This document shows positions 28,019 through 37,027 of a stretch of 64,000 nucleotides of DNA, one piece after another. The notes beneath the pieces were generated by a model. That model made no database searches and was not told the DNA's origin. It saw nothing but the letters and a program-made list of their open reading frames with translations. Every line of letters begins with the position of its first letter. The first letter of the stretch is position 1. The translations under genes and the position numbers were made by a program. Location of the stretch: assembly GCF_900537065.1 (NCBI RefSeq), contig NZ_UNRC01000002.1:98342-162341 (forward strand), given 5' to 3'. Source of the stretch: Sphingorhabdus sp. Alg239-R122. GTDB lineage: Bacteria; Pseudomonadota; Alphaproteobacteria; Sphingomonadales; Sphingomonadaceae.

Positions 28019-28810
28019 CTAATGGCTGTGTCCTACCATACCCATGGCTTCGAGTACATCATCAAGCCGCGCAGGATCGCCGATGGCCAATACATGACCT
28101 TCGCTGCCCGCGTGCAGCGGTTCACCGTTCCAGTCGCACATCTGCCCGCCTGCACCCTCGACGACAGGGACAAGCGCGGCAAAATCGTGCAGTTTCAAAC
28201 CTGTTTCGCAGACGATATCGACATGGCCTGATGCGACCAGGCCATAATTATAGCAATCCCCGCCATAGATCATGCGTTTATGGTCGGTCTGCTGCGCCAG
28301 CGCCATAAAATGATCCGCGTCGTGATTGCTGAAATACTGCGGCCCCGTGGTGGAAAGCGACGCGTCCCCCAGTTCGCGGCAGGCGCGTGTCTTTACAGAT
28401 TTGCCGTTAAATTCGGTGGTGCGGCCCATCATGCCTGCCCAGCGTTCACATGCTATCGGTTGATCTATAATGCCAATCACGGGCCAGCCATCCTGCAGCA
28501 TGGCCACCAGAGTCCCGAAAATCGGCCGGCCGGCAATAAAGCTGGTGGTGCCATCTATCGGATCAAGCACCCAGGTCTTGCCAGATGTACCGGTTTTTGT
28601 TCCAAATTCTTCGCCGATAATTTCATCATCGGGGCGTTCCTTGTCCAGAATGTCGCGCATCGCGGCTTCGGCGGCCCGGTCGGCTTCTGTCACTGGGGAG
28701 GCGTCATCTTTGGAAACGGTATCAAATTTCCCGCGAAAGAATGGACGGATGGCCTCACCTGCTGCATCGGCAAGTTTGTGGGCGAGGTTTAGGTCGGCGG
28801 GTGTAGTCAT
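28019..28810 (-). CDS. hisN: Histidinol-phosphatase, inositol monophosphatase family
   Basis: 263 residues of the IMPase fold with Mg2+ motif 1 GEEFG, motif 2 WVLDPIDGTTSFIAG and the C-terminal segment containing CDWNGEPL. HisN-type enzymes dephosphorylate histidinol phosphate in actinobacteria and alphaproteobacteria; an inositol- or other sugar-phosphate role is the alternative. The presence of hisC, hisD and hisG in the window without a HAD-type HisB supports HisN. Overlaps the upstream SDR gene by 4 bases. Confidence 0.85.
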   Translation of the reverse strand: MTTPADLNLAHKLADAAGEAIRPFFRGKFDTVSKDDASPVTEADRAAEAAMRDILDKERPDDEIIGEEFGTKTGTSGKTWVLDPIDGTTSFIAGRPIFGTLVAMLQDGWPVIGIIDQPIACERWAGMMGRTTEFNGKSVKTRACRELGDASLSTTGPQYFSNHDADHFMALAQQTDHKRMIYGGDCYNYGLVASGHVDIVCETGLKLHDFAALVPVVEGAGGQMCDWNGEPLHAGSEGHVLAIGDPARLDDVLEAMGMVGHSH

Positions 28811-29778
28811 CGCTGCGCTTTAGCGCAGTGGGAAGCCATTGGCCAGCGAGATTGACAAACGCGGTCCTGCCCTATGCACCGACGGGCCACTCTTGCCCAG
28901 TCTTCCTGTTTAAGGGCATGTTTTGCAACCGAGGCATCTCCAACTGGACCGCCGACATCCAATATACCTGTGGGGCCGTAATAGGCACCGCCTACCGCTT
29001 CATCGCCACCTGCTGAAAGCACAGTTGGAAGTGCACCTTTTTCTGCGGATTGCGCAAAAAGGCGATTTGTGAATTTATAGATTGTGTTTAGCAGTCCTTC
29101 GGGGCCGGTACTTTGCAGCGATGTGCTGGAATATCCGGGATGGCAGGCAATGGATTTTATATTGCTTCCTGCTGCTTTCAGCCGTTTGTCGAGCTCGAAT
29201 GCGAACATGATGTTCGCCAGCTTGCTTTGCCCATATGCCACAGAGGGAGTGTAGTTTTCTTCAAGCATTAGGTCATTGAAATGCATGCGTCCGAATTTGT
29301 GGGCGATGCTTGTCACGGTGACGACGCGTCCTTCGTCCTTGTCCAGCATGTCGAAGAGCAGGGCTGTCCACAGGAAGTGACCGATATGGTTTGTACCCAA
29401 TTGCAGCTCAAAGCCATCCTTGGTTTTCAGCTGTGGTGTCTGCATGATGCCCGCATTGTTGACGAGCGTGTCTATGCGGGGAAAACGGTGATGCAGGTCA
29501 GCAGCTGCAGCACGGACAGACGACAAGTCGGACAAGTCGAGCGCAACCTGCTCTGCCTTGCCAGCGCCAAGCTCTACCAAGCTTTTGACAGCTCTCGCTC
29601 CTTTATCAGGGTTGCGGCATGCAATGACAATATCGCCGCCAGCCTTTGCGAGTGACTTTGCCGCTTCAAATCCGATACCCGAGTTTCCTCCAGTGATAAC
29701 AAAAAGTTTTCCGGTGAGGTCTGGCAAACGGTCTGCAGTCCAGTCCGTAAAACCACTATCGACGATTTTATAAGCCAT
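28807..29778 (-). CDS. SDR family oxidoreductase, C-terminus possibly frameshifted
   Basis: 323-residue short-chain dehydrogenase with NAD(P) motif ITGGNSGIGFEAAKSL, NNAGIM and the catalytic YGQSKLANIMFA (Tyr-x3-Lys). It resembles the retinol-dehydrogenase-like SDRs whose substrate is often unknown. The last 30 residues are Arg/Cys-rich and unlike family C-termini; shifting the reading frame at about 28870-28890 gives an ending LSISLANGFPLR with a TAA at 28822-28820, more like the family. A recent frameshift or sequencing error is therefore possible. Controlled with the divergent TetR gene by the dyad at 29819-29882. Confidence 0.85.
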   Translation of the reverse strand: MAYKIVDSGFTDWTADRLPDLTGKLFVITGGNSGIGFEAAKSLAKAGGDIVIACRNPDKGARAVKSLVELGAGKAEQVALDLSDLSSVRAAAADLHHRFPRIDTLVNNAGIMQTPQLKTKDGFELQLGTNHIGHFLWTALLFDMLDKDEGRVVTVTSIAHKFGRMHFNDLMLEENYTPSVAYGQSKLANIMFAFELDKRLKAAGSNIKSIACHPGYSSTSLQSTGPEGLLNTIYKFTNRLFAQSAEKGALPTVLSAGGDEAVGGAYYGPTGILDVGGPVGDASVAKHALKQEDWARVARRCIGQDRVCQSRWPMASHCAKAQR

Positions 29779-29818
29779 TTTGATTGTTCCTTATCTTATG
29801 CGCTGGGATGTGAATTTT

Positions 29819-29882
29819 CATGTTTCATATTACATAGTTGACAAATTAGATGTATATTGTCAACTATGTAATATGAAACATG
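29819..29882. promoter_or_regulatory. Large inverted-repeat operator with divergent promoters
   Basis: Arms of 25 bases, 29819-29843 and 29858-29882, are perfect reverse complements separated by 14 bases. Each arm contains TTGACA near its inner end (29838-29843 on plus, 29863-29858 on minus), giving mirror-image -35 boxes with the matching -10 regions in the opposite arm. The tetR start codon (29873) lies inside the right arm. Binding of the TetR protein here would switch off both itself and the SDR gene. Confidence 0.8.
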
Positions 29883-30418
29883 CTCAGGACCTCCAAAAGA
29901 CAATCGCTGTTTTCACGCATTACGGCTATCGCAAAACGTCTATGGACAACATTGCCCAGGCCGTGGGAATATCGCGCCAGGCTCTCTATAAAAAATTTGA
30001 ATCAAAGGAAAAAATATTCCACTTGGCGGCCAACGCACTAGTTGAGCAATCCTGTAGCGAAGCGCTGGCTGCATTCACGGCTCCAGGACAGCTTCTAGCG
30101 CAAAGACTGTTGAACGGTTTTGACAAGTGGTCCGGCCAGCATGTTGACTTGCTCCGCTCATCTCCCCACAGCACCGAGACTGTACAAATGGCGGGCAGCG
30201 AAGCTGGTGACGCGACCAAGGACGCTGAAAAAGCCATTATGGAAAAAGTGACAGAACAGCTTCTGGCCGAAAAGGCCATGCAACTTGATGCCCGGCAAGC
30301 AGAGAATATAGCAACAGCGCTTTATTGGGCATCAAAAGGCCTGATGTACTATGCGGAGAACCATGCGGCCTATGTACGGGAATTCAAACGCACAATTTCT
30401 GCCCTCCTCAGGGACTAG
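29873..30418 (+). CDS. TetR/AcrR family transcriptional regulator
   Basis: 181 residues. N-terminal [39 protein letters not shown] near residues 13-48. The ATG at 29873 is the only suitable start, since the next Met is inside the HTH. It has no Shine-Dalgarno sequence and sits about where transcription from the TTGACA promoter in the dyad should begin, so the mRNA may be leaderless. Its TAG stop shares CTAG with the convergent prs stop. Confidence 0.9.
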   Translation: MKHAQDLQKTIAVFTHYGYRKTSMDNIAQAVGISRQALYKKFESKEKIFHLAANALVEQSCSEALAAFTAPGQLLAQRLLNGFDKWSGQHVDLLRSSPHSTETVQMAGSEAGDATKDAEKAIMEKVTEQLLAEKAMQLDARQAENIATALYWASKGLMYYAENHAAYVREFKRTISALLRD

Positions 30419-31350
30419 TCAAAAAGGCTGCTCACCGAGCTTTCATCGGCAATGCGCCGGATCGCTTCGCCGAGCAGCGGGGCGATAGAGAGATAGCGGA
30501 TACTGTCCGATTCCGCTGCCGCTTCCGTGGCCTGGATCGAATCGCTGATCACCAGTTCTTTGAGCGACGACTGGTTGATATTGGCAACTGCGCCGCCTGA
30601 CAGCACACCGTGCGTAATATATGCGGCCACATCGGTTGCGCCTTTCTCCTTGAGCGCAGCGGCGGCATTGCAGAGCGTGCCGCCTGAATCGACAATATCG
30701 TCGATCAGGATACAAAAGCGCCCCGATACATCGCCGATAATGTTCATGACTTCGCTTTCGCCTGCACGTTCGCGGCGTTTGTCGACAATGGCAAGTGGCG
30801 CGTTGTCGAGCCGCTTGGCAAGCGCGCGTGCGCGGACCACGCCGCCGACATCGGGCGATACCACCATCAGCTCCTTGCCGCCAAAGCGGGCCTGGATATC
30901 CGCGGCCATCACTGGTGCGCCGTAAAGATTGTCAGTCGGGATATCGAAAAAGCCCTGTATCTGTCCGGCATGCAGATCAACCGAGAGAACGCGGTCCGCG
31001 CCCGCCTTGGTAATCAGGTTGGCTACCAGCTTGGCCGAAATCGGCGTGCGAGGACCTGGTTTCCGGTCCTGCCTTGCATAGCCGAAATAGGGAACCACTG
31101 CGGTGATGCGCTTGGCCGATGCACGGCGCAGCGCATCGATGCAGATCAGCAGTTCCATCAGGTTATCATTGGCCGGATAGCAGGTGGATTGCAGGACAAA
31201 CACATCCTCACCGCGCACGTTTTCGTGGATTTCGACGAATACTTCTTCGTCTGCGAAGCGGCGGACCGATGCGTCGGTCAGCGGGATTTCCAGATAGCCG
31301 GCGATGGCCCGTGCGAGTGGAAGGTTGCTGTTGCCCGCCATTAACTTCAT
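30415..31350 (-). CDS. prs: Ribose-phosphate pyrophosphokinase
   Basis: Makes PRPP from ribose 5-phosphate and ATP for nucleotide, histidine and NAD synthesis, all partly encoded nearby. 311 residues with the ATP loop [25 protein letters not shown] and the PRPP-binding [18 protein letters not shown]. Normal length. Its stop overlaps that of tetR, leaving no room for a dedicated terminator between the two. Confidence 0.96.
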   Translation of the reverse strand: MKLMAGNSNLPLARAIAGYLEIPLTDASVRRFADEEVFVEIHENVRGEDVFVLQSTCYPANDNLMELLICIDALRRASAKRITAVVPYFGYARQDRKPGPRTPISAKLVANLITKAGADRVLSVDLHAGQIQGFFDIPTDNLYGAPVMAADIQARFGGKELMVVSPDVGGVVRARALAKRLDNAPLAIVDKRRERAGESEVMNIIGDVSGRFCILIDDIVDSGGTLCNAAAALKEKGATDVAAYITHGVLSGGAVANINQSSLKELVISDSIQATEAAAESDSIRYLSIAPLLGEAIRRIADESSVSSLFD

Positions 31351-31486
31351 GCGTCTGTCCCCGAAATGCCATGGATTCGTATGTTGCGCACCTTTTTAGC
31401 GCAGTCACCGGGAATCTAAAGGTGTAATATCAGCTATCCACGACTCTTTTATTGCCGCCAGTGCTGCGTCGCTCTATCACGCTTTT

Positions 31487-33142
31487 ATGACTGACAAACT
31501 CTCTATCATCATCGCACAGATCACGCAGCGCGTAGGTGACTTGGCTGGCAATGCGGATGCGATGCTGGCGATCCGCGAAAATCACAAAGACGCTGATCTG
31601 ATCGTCTATCCTGAGCTTCAACTCATCGGCTATCCGCCCGAAGACCTTGTGCTCAAACCTGCATTGGTGCGCAGCGCACAGGCGGAACTGCAGCGCATGG
31701 CAGCGCTTACTGCCGATGGCGGAGCGGCGATGCTGGTGGGCAGTGTGTTTGCCGAAGACGGACAGCTTTACAATGGCCTGGCGTTGCTCGATGGCGGTGA
31801 AATCGCGGCGGTGCGTTACAAGCACGAGCTGCCCAATTACGGTACATTTGACGAGAAGCGCCTGTTCGCAAGCGGTCCCCTGCCGGATCCAATCGTGTTT
31901 CGCGGCGTCAAATTGGGCGTGCCGATCTGCGAGGATGTGTGGTTTCCGAAAGTGTGCGCGCATCTTGGCGAACAGGGTGCGGAAATATTTATCGTCACCA
32001 ATGGCAGCCCGTACGAGATTGACAAGGACGATCTGCGTATCGACTGTGTCGGCAAAGCGCGGGTGCGCGAAACCGGTGTCCCTATGCTGTTTCTCAACCG
32101 GATTGGCGGACAGGATGAGGTGGTCTTTGATGGTTGCTCATTCGTGCTGAACGCTGATGCCAGCGTGGCGCACCAATTGCCCGATTGGGACGAAACCATT
32201 GTGGCGACCGAATGGAGCAAGGGTGAAGGCAGCTGGAACTGCGCGCCTGGTGAAATCCATGAATTCGATCCGTTCCCGCAGGATGTCTATCACGCCATGC
32301 TGGTTGGCTTGCGCGACTATGTGAATGCAAATGGCTTTCCGGGCGTGGTGCTCGGCCTGTCGGGCGGGATCGACAGTGCGCTTTCGGCGGCGGTCGCGGT
32401 CGATGCACTGGGTGCAGACCGTGTGTGGTGCGTGATGATGCCGTCACGTTTTACATCTCAAGAAAGCCTGGATGATGCGGCGGGCTGTGCGGAAATGCTC
32501 GGCTGCCGGCTTGATAGCATTCCGATACAGCCTGCGATTGAGGGGTTTGACGAAATGCTGGAAGGTAGTTTCTCGGACAAGGAAGTCGATATCACCGAAG
32601 AGAATATCCAGAGCCGTATCCGCGGGGTCACTCTGATGGCGCTGTCGAACAAGTTTGGCCATATGCTCCTTACCACCGGCAACAAAAGCGAGATGTCGGT
32701 CGGTTATGCCACCATCTACGGTGATATGGCGGGCGGTTATTCGGTGCTGAAAGATGCGTATAAGCTGACGGTGTTCGAGCTGTCACGCTGGCGTAACAAG
32801 AATAAGCCGCCCATGGGACTTGGTCCGGACGGTCCGGCTATGCCCGACACGGTTATCACAAAGCCGCCAAGTGCCGAGCTGCGCGAGGATCAGAAAGACA
32901 GCGACAGCCTGCCGCCCTATGAAGTGCTTGACCCGATCCTGCACGGGCTGGTCGAGGAGGAGCTGTCGGTCGGCGCACTGGTCGAACGCGGATTTGACCG
33001 CGACACGGTGGCGCGGATCGAACGGCTGCTCTATATCGCCGAATATAAACGCCGCCAGGCCCCCCCAGGCGTCAAGTTAGGAACCAAGAATTTCGGCCGT
33101 GACCGGCGCTACCCCATTACCAATGCATTCAGGACATCATGA
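31487..33142 (+). CDS. nadE: Glutamine-dependent NAD+ synthetase
   Basis: Amidates nicotinic acid adenine dinucleotide, using glutamine. 551 residues in two domains: N-terminal nitrilase-type glutaminase with Glu in YPELQLIGYPPEDL, Lys in KHELPNYGTFDEKR and Cys in GVPICEDVWF; C-terminal synthetase with the PP-loop LGLSGGIDSALSAA and TTGNKSEMSVGY. ATGA overlap with gltX. Confidence 0.96.
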   Translation: MTDKLSIIIAQITQRVGDLAGNADAMLAIRENHKDADLIVYPELQLIGYPPEDLVLKPALVRSAQAELQRMAALTADGGAAMLVGSVFAEDGQLYNGLALLDGGEIAAVRYKHELPNYGTFDEKRLFASGPLPDPIVFRGVKLGVPICEDVWFPKVCAHLGEQGAEIFIVTNGSPYEIDKDDLRIDCVGKARVRETGVPMLFLNRIGGQDEVVFDGCSFVLNADASVAHQLPDWDETIVATEWSKGEGSWNCAPGEIHEFDPFPQDVYHAMLVGLRDYVNANGFPGVVLGLSGGIDSALSAAVAVDALGADRVWCVMMPSRFTSQESLDDAAGCAEMLGCRLDSIPIQPAIEGFDEMLEGSFSDKEVDITEENIQSRIRGVTLMALSNKFGHMLLTTGNKSEMSVGYATIYGDMAGGYSVLKDAYKLTVFELSRWRNKNKPPMGLGPDGPAMPDTVITKPPSAELREDQKDSDSLPPYEVLDPILHGLVEEELSVGALVERGFDRDTVARIERLLYIAEYKRRQAPPGVKLGTKNFGRDRRYPITNAFRTS

Positions 33143-34470
33143 TCGTTAAAACCCGTTTCGCACCGTCGCCCACCGGCCATCTGCATGTCGGTAATATCCG
33201 TACCGCGCTGCATAACTGGATGTTTGCGCGTAAAATGGGCGGGCAGTTCCTGCTCAGGCTCGATGACACCGATGCTGAGCGGTCGAAAGAGGAATTTGTG
33301 GATGGCATCCGCCGTGACCTCGGTTGGCTCGGCTTGTCGGCAGATGGTGAAGAACGGCAGTCGGGCCGGTTTGATGTATACGAGGCTGGTTTTGAAAAAC
33401 TGAAAGCCGCTGGGCGCGTCTATCCCTGCTATGAAACAGCGCAGGAGCTGGAGCTGAAACGCAAAATCCTGCTCGGCCGGAGCAAACCGCCTGTATATGA
33501 CCGTGGCGCGCTGGAGCTGACCATAGAGCAGGTGGCGGCTTATGAAGCCGAAGGCCGTCGTCCGCACTGGCGGTTCAAGCTCGATCACGAGACACCCATT
33601 ACATGGAAGGACTTAGTGCGTGGGGAACAGAAATTCGACGCATCCCTGCTGTCCGATCCGGTGATCCGGCGCGAGGATGGCAGCTGGCTCTATATGCTGC
33701 CGTCGGCGATTGATGATGTGGATATGGGTATCACCCATGTCGTGCGCGGGGAGGATCATGTGTCCAACACCGCGGCGCAGGTGCAGATGTTTGAAGCCAT
33801 GGGCGCCAGCCCACCCGAATTTGCGCATGAAGCGCTGCTGGTTGGCAAGGAAGGCAAGTTGTCAAAGCGCCTTGGATCGCTGGGCGTGGCGAGTTTCCGT
33901 GAGCAGTCTATCGAGCCGATTGCGGTGGTTGCGCTGTTGGCACGGTTGGGCACATCCGATCCGGTTGAGCCCGTAACGGGTATCGAACCTTTGCTTGAGA
34001 CATTTGATTTTGCGCGTTTCAGCCGCGCGCCTGCGCGTTTTGATGACGAGGAACTGAAGCTCATAAACCAGAAAATCGTGCATCAGCTTGACTATGCCTA
34101 TGTCGCAGACAGGCTGCCCGCCGATATGGATGAGGCGGGCTGGCATGCAATCCGGCCCAATGTTGCCAATATTTCCGATGTTGCGGACTGGTGGCAAATT
34201 GCCAGCGGTGAAATTGAATGGCCTGATTTGGAAGCGGAGGATGCCGCCTATATTCGCGCCGCACACGCTGCTTTGGCGGATATGGACTGGGGCGATGATA
34301 TCTGGAAGCGGTTGACGGGCGCATTGAAGGAAGCGACGGGGCGCAAAGGAAAATCGCTGTTCATGCCGCTCCGCCTGGCGCTAACCGGGAAAGCCCATGG
34401 CCCTGATATGGGCGAGATGCTGCCACTCATAGGGCGCGACATGGCGCTGGACAGGCTCTCGGAATATTAA
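33139..34470 (+). CDS. gltX: Glutamate-tRNA ligase
   Basis: Charges tRNA-Glu, and possibly tRNA-Gln for later amidation as in many alphaproteobacteria. 443 residues, slightly short for the family. Class I motifs: HLHVGNIRTA (HIGH) near residue 15 and KLSKR (KMSKS) near 240, with the GluRS catalytic domain between and a shorter helical anticodon-binding part. Alphaproteobacteria often carry two gltX genes; this form could be either. Coupled to nadE. Confidence 0.93.
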   Translation: MIVKTRFAPSPTGHLHVGNIRTALHNWMFARKMGGQFLLRLDDTDAERSKEEFVDGIRRDLGWLGLSADGEERQSGRFDVYEAGFEKLKAAGRVYPCYETAQELELKRKILLGRSKPPVYDRGALELTIEQVAAYEAEGRRPHWRFKLDHETPITWKDLVRGEQKFDASLLSDPVIRREDGSWLYMLPSAIDDVDMGITHVVRGEDHVSNTAAQVQMFEAMGASPPEFAHEALLVGKEGKLSKRLGSLGVASFREQSIEPIAVVALLARLGTSDPVEPVTGIEPLLETFDFARFSRAPARFDDEELKLINQKIVHQLDYAYVADRLPADMDEAGWHAIRPNVANISDVADWWQIASGEIEWPDLEAEDAAYIRAAHAALADMDWGDDIWKRLTGALKEATGRKGKSLFMPLRLALTGKAHGPDMGEMLPLIGRDMALDRLSEY

Positions 34471-34568
34471 AAAGCCCCATGAATGGCGGGTTGACCGTGA
34501 GTCTGCTCCGTATATGCCCGTTTCATACAGATGGACTGGCTTTGACAGTGCCATAGGTGATACCGCAG

Positions 34569-35048
34569 CTATTTCGATACCGATTTGAGATATGCTATGA
34601 TAGCTTTCCGCTCGTTGGCTTTTTTTACGCGAAAACCCATTGAAGTACCTGGTGCGAATTTTCCCGGATTTTCCAGCCAGGCATCTAGGTTCTCATCGGT
34701 CCACTGTGCTTTGAGCCTCTTCAACGCGTTGCTGTATTTGAAGCCTGTTACAGTCCCTGCCTGTTTGCCCACAATATTTCTGTGCCGGGGGCCGATACGA
34801 TTTTTGTCAAGCGAGTGGCATGCGCCACATTTCATCTGGTATAGTTTTTCCCCAATAGCAGCTTGATCGGATGTAGCAGCCAAGGTGACCGATAGCGCGG
34901 AGCTTTTGATGGAGGGATCTGTTTTCTCCGCATTACCGGGCACATGGAGGGCGTTCTGCATTGAGGGATGGGAATTTGCCAACAGGAGCCCGCCAATTGT
35001 TGTAACTATTGCTATTAGGGCAAAGGCTATACCGGTGGTTGTTTTCAT
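34569..35048 (-). CDS. Class I c-type cytochrome
   Basis: 159 residues. N-terminal hydrophobic signal or anchor (residues 5-24), a linker, then one haem domain with CGACH near residue 83, IGPRHRNIVGKQAG and the distal Met in GTSMGF. Resembles soluble cytochrome c2/c550-type electron carriers exported to the periplasm. It follows the ferritin-like gene by 38 bases on the same strand and probably belongs to the sigma factor operon. Confidence 0.9.
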   Translation of the reverse strand: MKTTTGIAFALIAIVTTIGGLLLANSHPSMQNALHVPGNAEKTDPSIKSSALSVTLAATSDQAAIGEKLYQMKCGACHSLDKNRIGPRHRNIVGKQAGTVTGFKYSNALKRLKAQWTDENLDAWLENPGKFAPGTSMGFRVKKANERKAIIAYLKSVSK

Positions 35049-35086
35049 GACTATCGACCCGTTTTAAAAAGAATGTAGATTCAGGA

Positions 35087-35665
35087 TTAACCGAACATGA
35101 GTGGTGTCTTGGGGATAGGTTCGCCCAAAGCATTGCCCAAAATTGCCGCGTGAAAAGCTTCGTCTCCAGCCATTTGTGCGGCAACTTGATGAAAGTCGTT
35201 TCCAAGAGATGGGATCAGGCCAAGATAGGCATTTGCGGCGCCGCGCTCCAGCTTGAGTGCGAGACGCAGGACGTCCTCCTGATTCTTTAGCGAAGCAATA
35301 TCGAGAGCGTCGATATAATGATCCTGTGATTGTTCCTCAACGGGCGTACCGCCAAGTTGCTCGACGGCCTTTATCAACGCATCGCGGTGCCCTTTGTGAT
35401 GGCCCTGGAAAGTTACGCCAATGTCAACGACGGCCGGTTGCAACAAACCGCTTGTGGCAGCAATCTGATATGCGGCAATCCCTTCGTGTTCCAATGCGAT
35501 AGCGGCATTCAGGATTTCAACATCCTGGCTTGTCGCGCTTGCACTATTGGGAGCGGCTGCATAGGAACATCCGCCAGAGATCATTGCCAAGCCAGCAAGA
35601 GAAAGGGTTTTTCCGGCCCCGCCGATGAAATTCCGGCGTGTTGGCATTGTGGTTTCAGTTGTCAT
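35087..35665 (-). CDS. Exported ferritin-like domain protein
   Basis: 192 residues from the ATG at 35665, which has GGAG at a proper distance; the ATG at 35671 is too close to it. An RR-containing Tat-type signal (TRRNFIGGAGK, hydrophobic core, SGGC) suggests export and perhaps a lipoprotein cysteine. The body carries paired carboxylate/His helices: ALEHEGIAAYQIA, FQGHHKGHRDAL, LKLERGAANAYL and GDEAFHAAIL, as in ferritin-like (DUF4439-type) proteins that bind a di-metal site. Overlaps the sigma gene by 11 bases, so it is probably its co-regulated target. Confidence 0.83.
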   Translation of the reverse strand: MTTETTMPTRRNFIGGAGKTLSLAGLAMISGGCSYAAAPNSASATSQDVEILNAAIALEHEGIAAYQIAATSGLLQPAVVDIGVTFQGHHKGHRDALIKAVEQLGGTPVEEQSQDHYIDALDIASLKNQEDVLRLALKLERGAANAYLGLIPSLGNDFHQVAAQMAGDEAFHAAILGNALGEPIPKTPLMFG

Positions 35666-36365
35666 TTTCATTCTCCGTTTTGTTGGGACAGAATTCCTTG
35701 ATAATCTTTGCGGTCATTGCTTCGCAGTCGGCTCCGGCAAAGGTAATCGTGTCGTCAAAAACATTGCCGAATTCGACCTCAATGTCTTTGCGCATGAGGC
35801 GTCTTGCGCGAAACAATCGCGTCTTTATGGTGGAAGCGGGAATCTCCATTGCTTTAGCGGTTTCTGCCACGGACATTCCCTCAATATCTCTCAGGATAAA
35901 AACTGTGCGATACGGGTCCGGCAGCCGCCGGACAGCCGCTTTCAAAAACTTGGACAATTCGGACCGGGCCAGTATTGAACTTGGTAATTCACTTGCTTCA
36001 CTGCTTGAGGAATAGGTCGAGCGATACGCATCAATGACGGTTACATCTTGCGCTCGAAATGCGTCGATTTTCCTATCGTTGGAACGTTTTCGATCGAGTG
36101 CTGTGTTCAGCGCTATTCGCGTTAACCAGGTCGAAAGAGACGACTTGCCTTCAAACTTGTCCAATGCGCGAAATGCTTTGAGATACGAATCCTGAACAAC
36201 CTCCTCGGCATCGGCGTGATTTCTCAAAATACTCCAGGCGGCCCTGAAAAGGCGCTGGTTGTTCCGCCTTGTGATCAACGCGATTGCAGTGCTGTCTTTC
36301 TGAACCGCAGCTTCAACAAGCTGACGATCGTTCATTTGTTCGTAATCGTGGGCAATATTGTTCAT
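35655..36365 (-). CDS. ECF-type RNA polymerase sigma factor
   Basis: 236 residues. Region 2: AEEVVQDSYLKAFRALDKFEGKSS, then a linker; region 4: RRLPDPYRTVFILRDIEGMSVAETAK with the HTH EIPASTIKTRLFRARRLM. About 40 residues follow region 4, including FAGADCEAM, longer than minimal ECF factors. No anti-sigma gene is adjacent. Upstream, GGAAC-N16-CGTCTGA at 36415-36388 is a good ECF promoter, so it probably activates its own operon with the ferritin-like protein and cytochrome c. NepR and PhyR are absent from the window, so it is probably not EcfG. Confidence 0.92.
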   Translation of the reverse strand: MNNIAHDYEQMNDRQLVEAAVQKDSTAIALITRRNNQRLFRAAWSILRNHADAEEVVQDSYLKAFRALDKFEGKSSLSTWLTRIALNTALDRKRSNDRKIDAFRAQDVTVIDAYRSTYSSSSEASELPSSILARSELSKFLKAAVRRLPDPYRTVFILRDIEGMSVAETAKAMEIPASTIKTRLFRARRLMRKDIEVEFGNVFDDTITFAGADCEAMTAKIIKEFCPNKTENENDN

Positions 36366-36387
36366 GCTTCCAATCCCGTTTCAGCTA

Positions 36388-36415
36388 TCAGACGGCGCGT
36401 GCGAGAAAAGGTTCC
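36388..36415 (-). promoter_or_regulatory. ECF-type promoter of the sigma - ferritin-like - cytochrome c operon
   Basis: On the complement, -35 GGAAC (36415-36411) and -10 CGTCTGA (36394-36388) are 16 bases apart, ending 22 bases before the sigma factor ATG. The form fits self-activation by the ECF factor; the general stress sigma EcfG uses a very similar GGAAC-N16/17-CGTT. Confidence 0.65.
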
Positions 36416-37027
36416 CAAGATTACCAATTAGCAGGATGGTTTTCTGCCCCAGTGTTTGCGCTATCCCTGAGTCAGCAAATTCAAAGCAAAGCTGGTAAGC
36501 AGAGGATCCGATCTCAAACTTGCTGTTGCACCCAATGATGGGACAATGAAACGCGATCCTGATCCTGTTCTCTTAAGGTTGATCACCCATGCCTTTGCGG
36601 CTCAGAATCATATTGTTCTGGGCGCCTCTTCACCCATGGTAGCTGGCTATAGCGATCGCCATCTCCATCAGCTTACCCGGCTCAGCTATCTGGCACCCGA
36701 CATTATCTCAGCGATAGTCGATGGAAATCAGCCGGCCCATCTCACAGGCCGCAAGTTACTGCGCATGGGAGCTCTTCCACTTTGCTGGGCTGAACAACGA
36801 GCCGCACTAGGGTTCGGGTAACTCCAAACCACTAAAAATCCAAAAGTGCATCTGGTGCCAGCGTTTCGGACCACCGAGACAAACGGTCATTTGCGGCGGT
36901 GTGCGCCGCTGACAAATGGTCTCTCGTCAACGCTATATCGCAGAGCCTATCTATAACCTGCGGAAATGTCGGTGCTATTTATGTGCTCAAACGAAAATCT
37001 GGAGACACTGGAAATATAGGAAAAAAG
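36416..37027. other. Gene-poor stretch between the ECF operon and tRNA-Phe
   Basis: About 610 bases whose only recognisable content is a recombinase C-terminal remnant (36546-36821) and a hairpin: CATTTG-CGGCG at 36888-36898 against CGCCGC-tga-CAAATG at 36904-36918. The hairpin has no T run, so it is not a classical terminator. I searched by eye for a second copy of the tRNA-Phe 3' end as an attachment-site duplication and found only a trivial 7-base match near 36853. Confidence 0.6.
36546..36821 (+). pseudogene. Remnant of a recombinase C-terminal domain
   Basis: 91 residues (MKRDPDPVLLRLITHAFAAQ start). The segment LTRLSYLAPDIISAIVDGNQP...LTGRKLL...LPLCWAEQRAALGF matches the conserved C-terminal HTH tail found in many alphaproteobacterial large serine recombinases (LAFLAPDIVEAI...DLPLDWAEQR type). 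Everything upstream, including the resolvase catalytic domain, is missing and no Shine-Dalgarno site is clear. Next to a tRNA gene, this looks like a scar of a lost mobile element rather than a working gene. Confidence 0.65.

Noticed and set aside
35655-36365. General stress sigma factor EcfG
   Set aside because: No NepR or PhyR gene is nearby and the C-terminal tail is longer than in EcfG; the GGAAC promoter alone cannot separate the two.
36888-36918. Hairpin as an intrinsic terminator
   Set aside because: It has a good stem but no T run on either side, and no gene ends next to it.
36416-37027. Attachment-site duplication of the tRNA-Phe 3' end
   Set aside because: Only TGGTGCC (7 bases) matches near 36853, too short to be meaningful.
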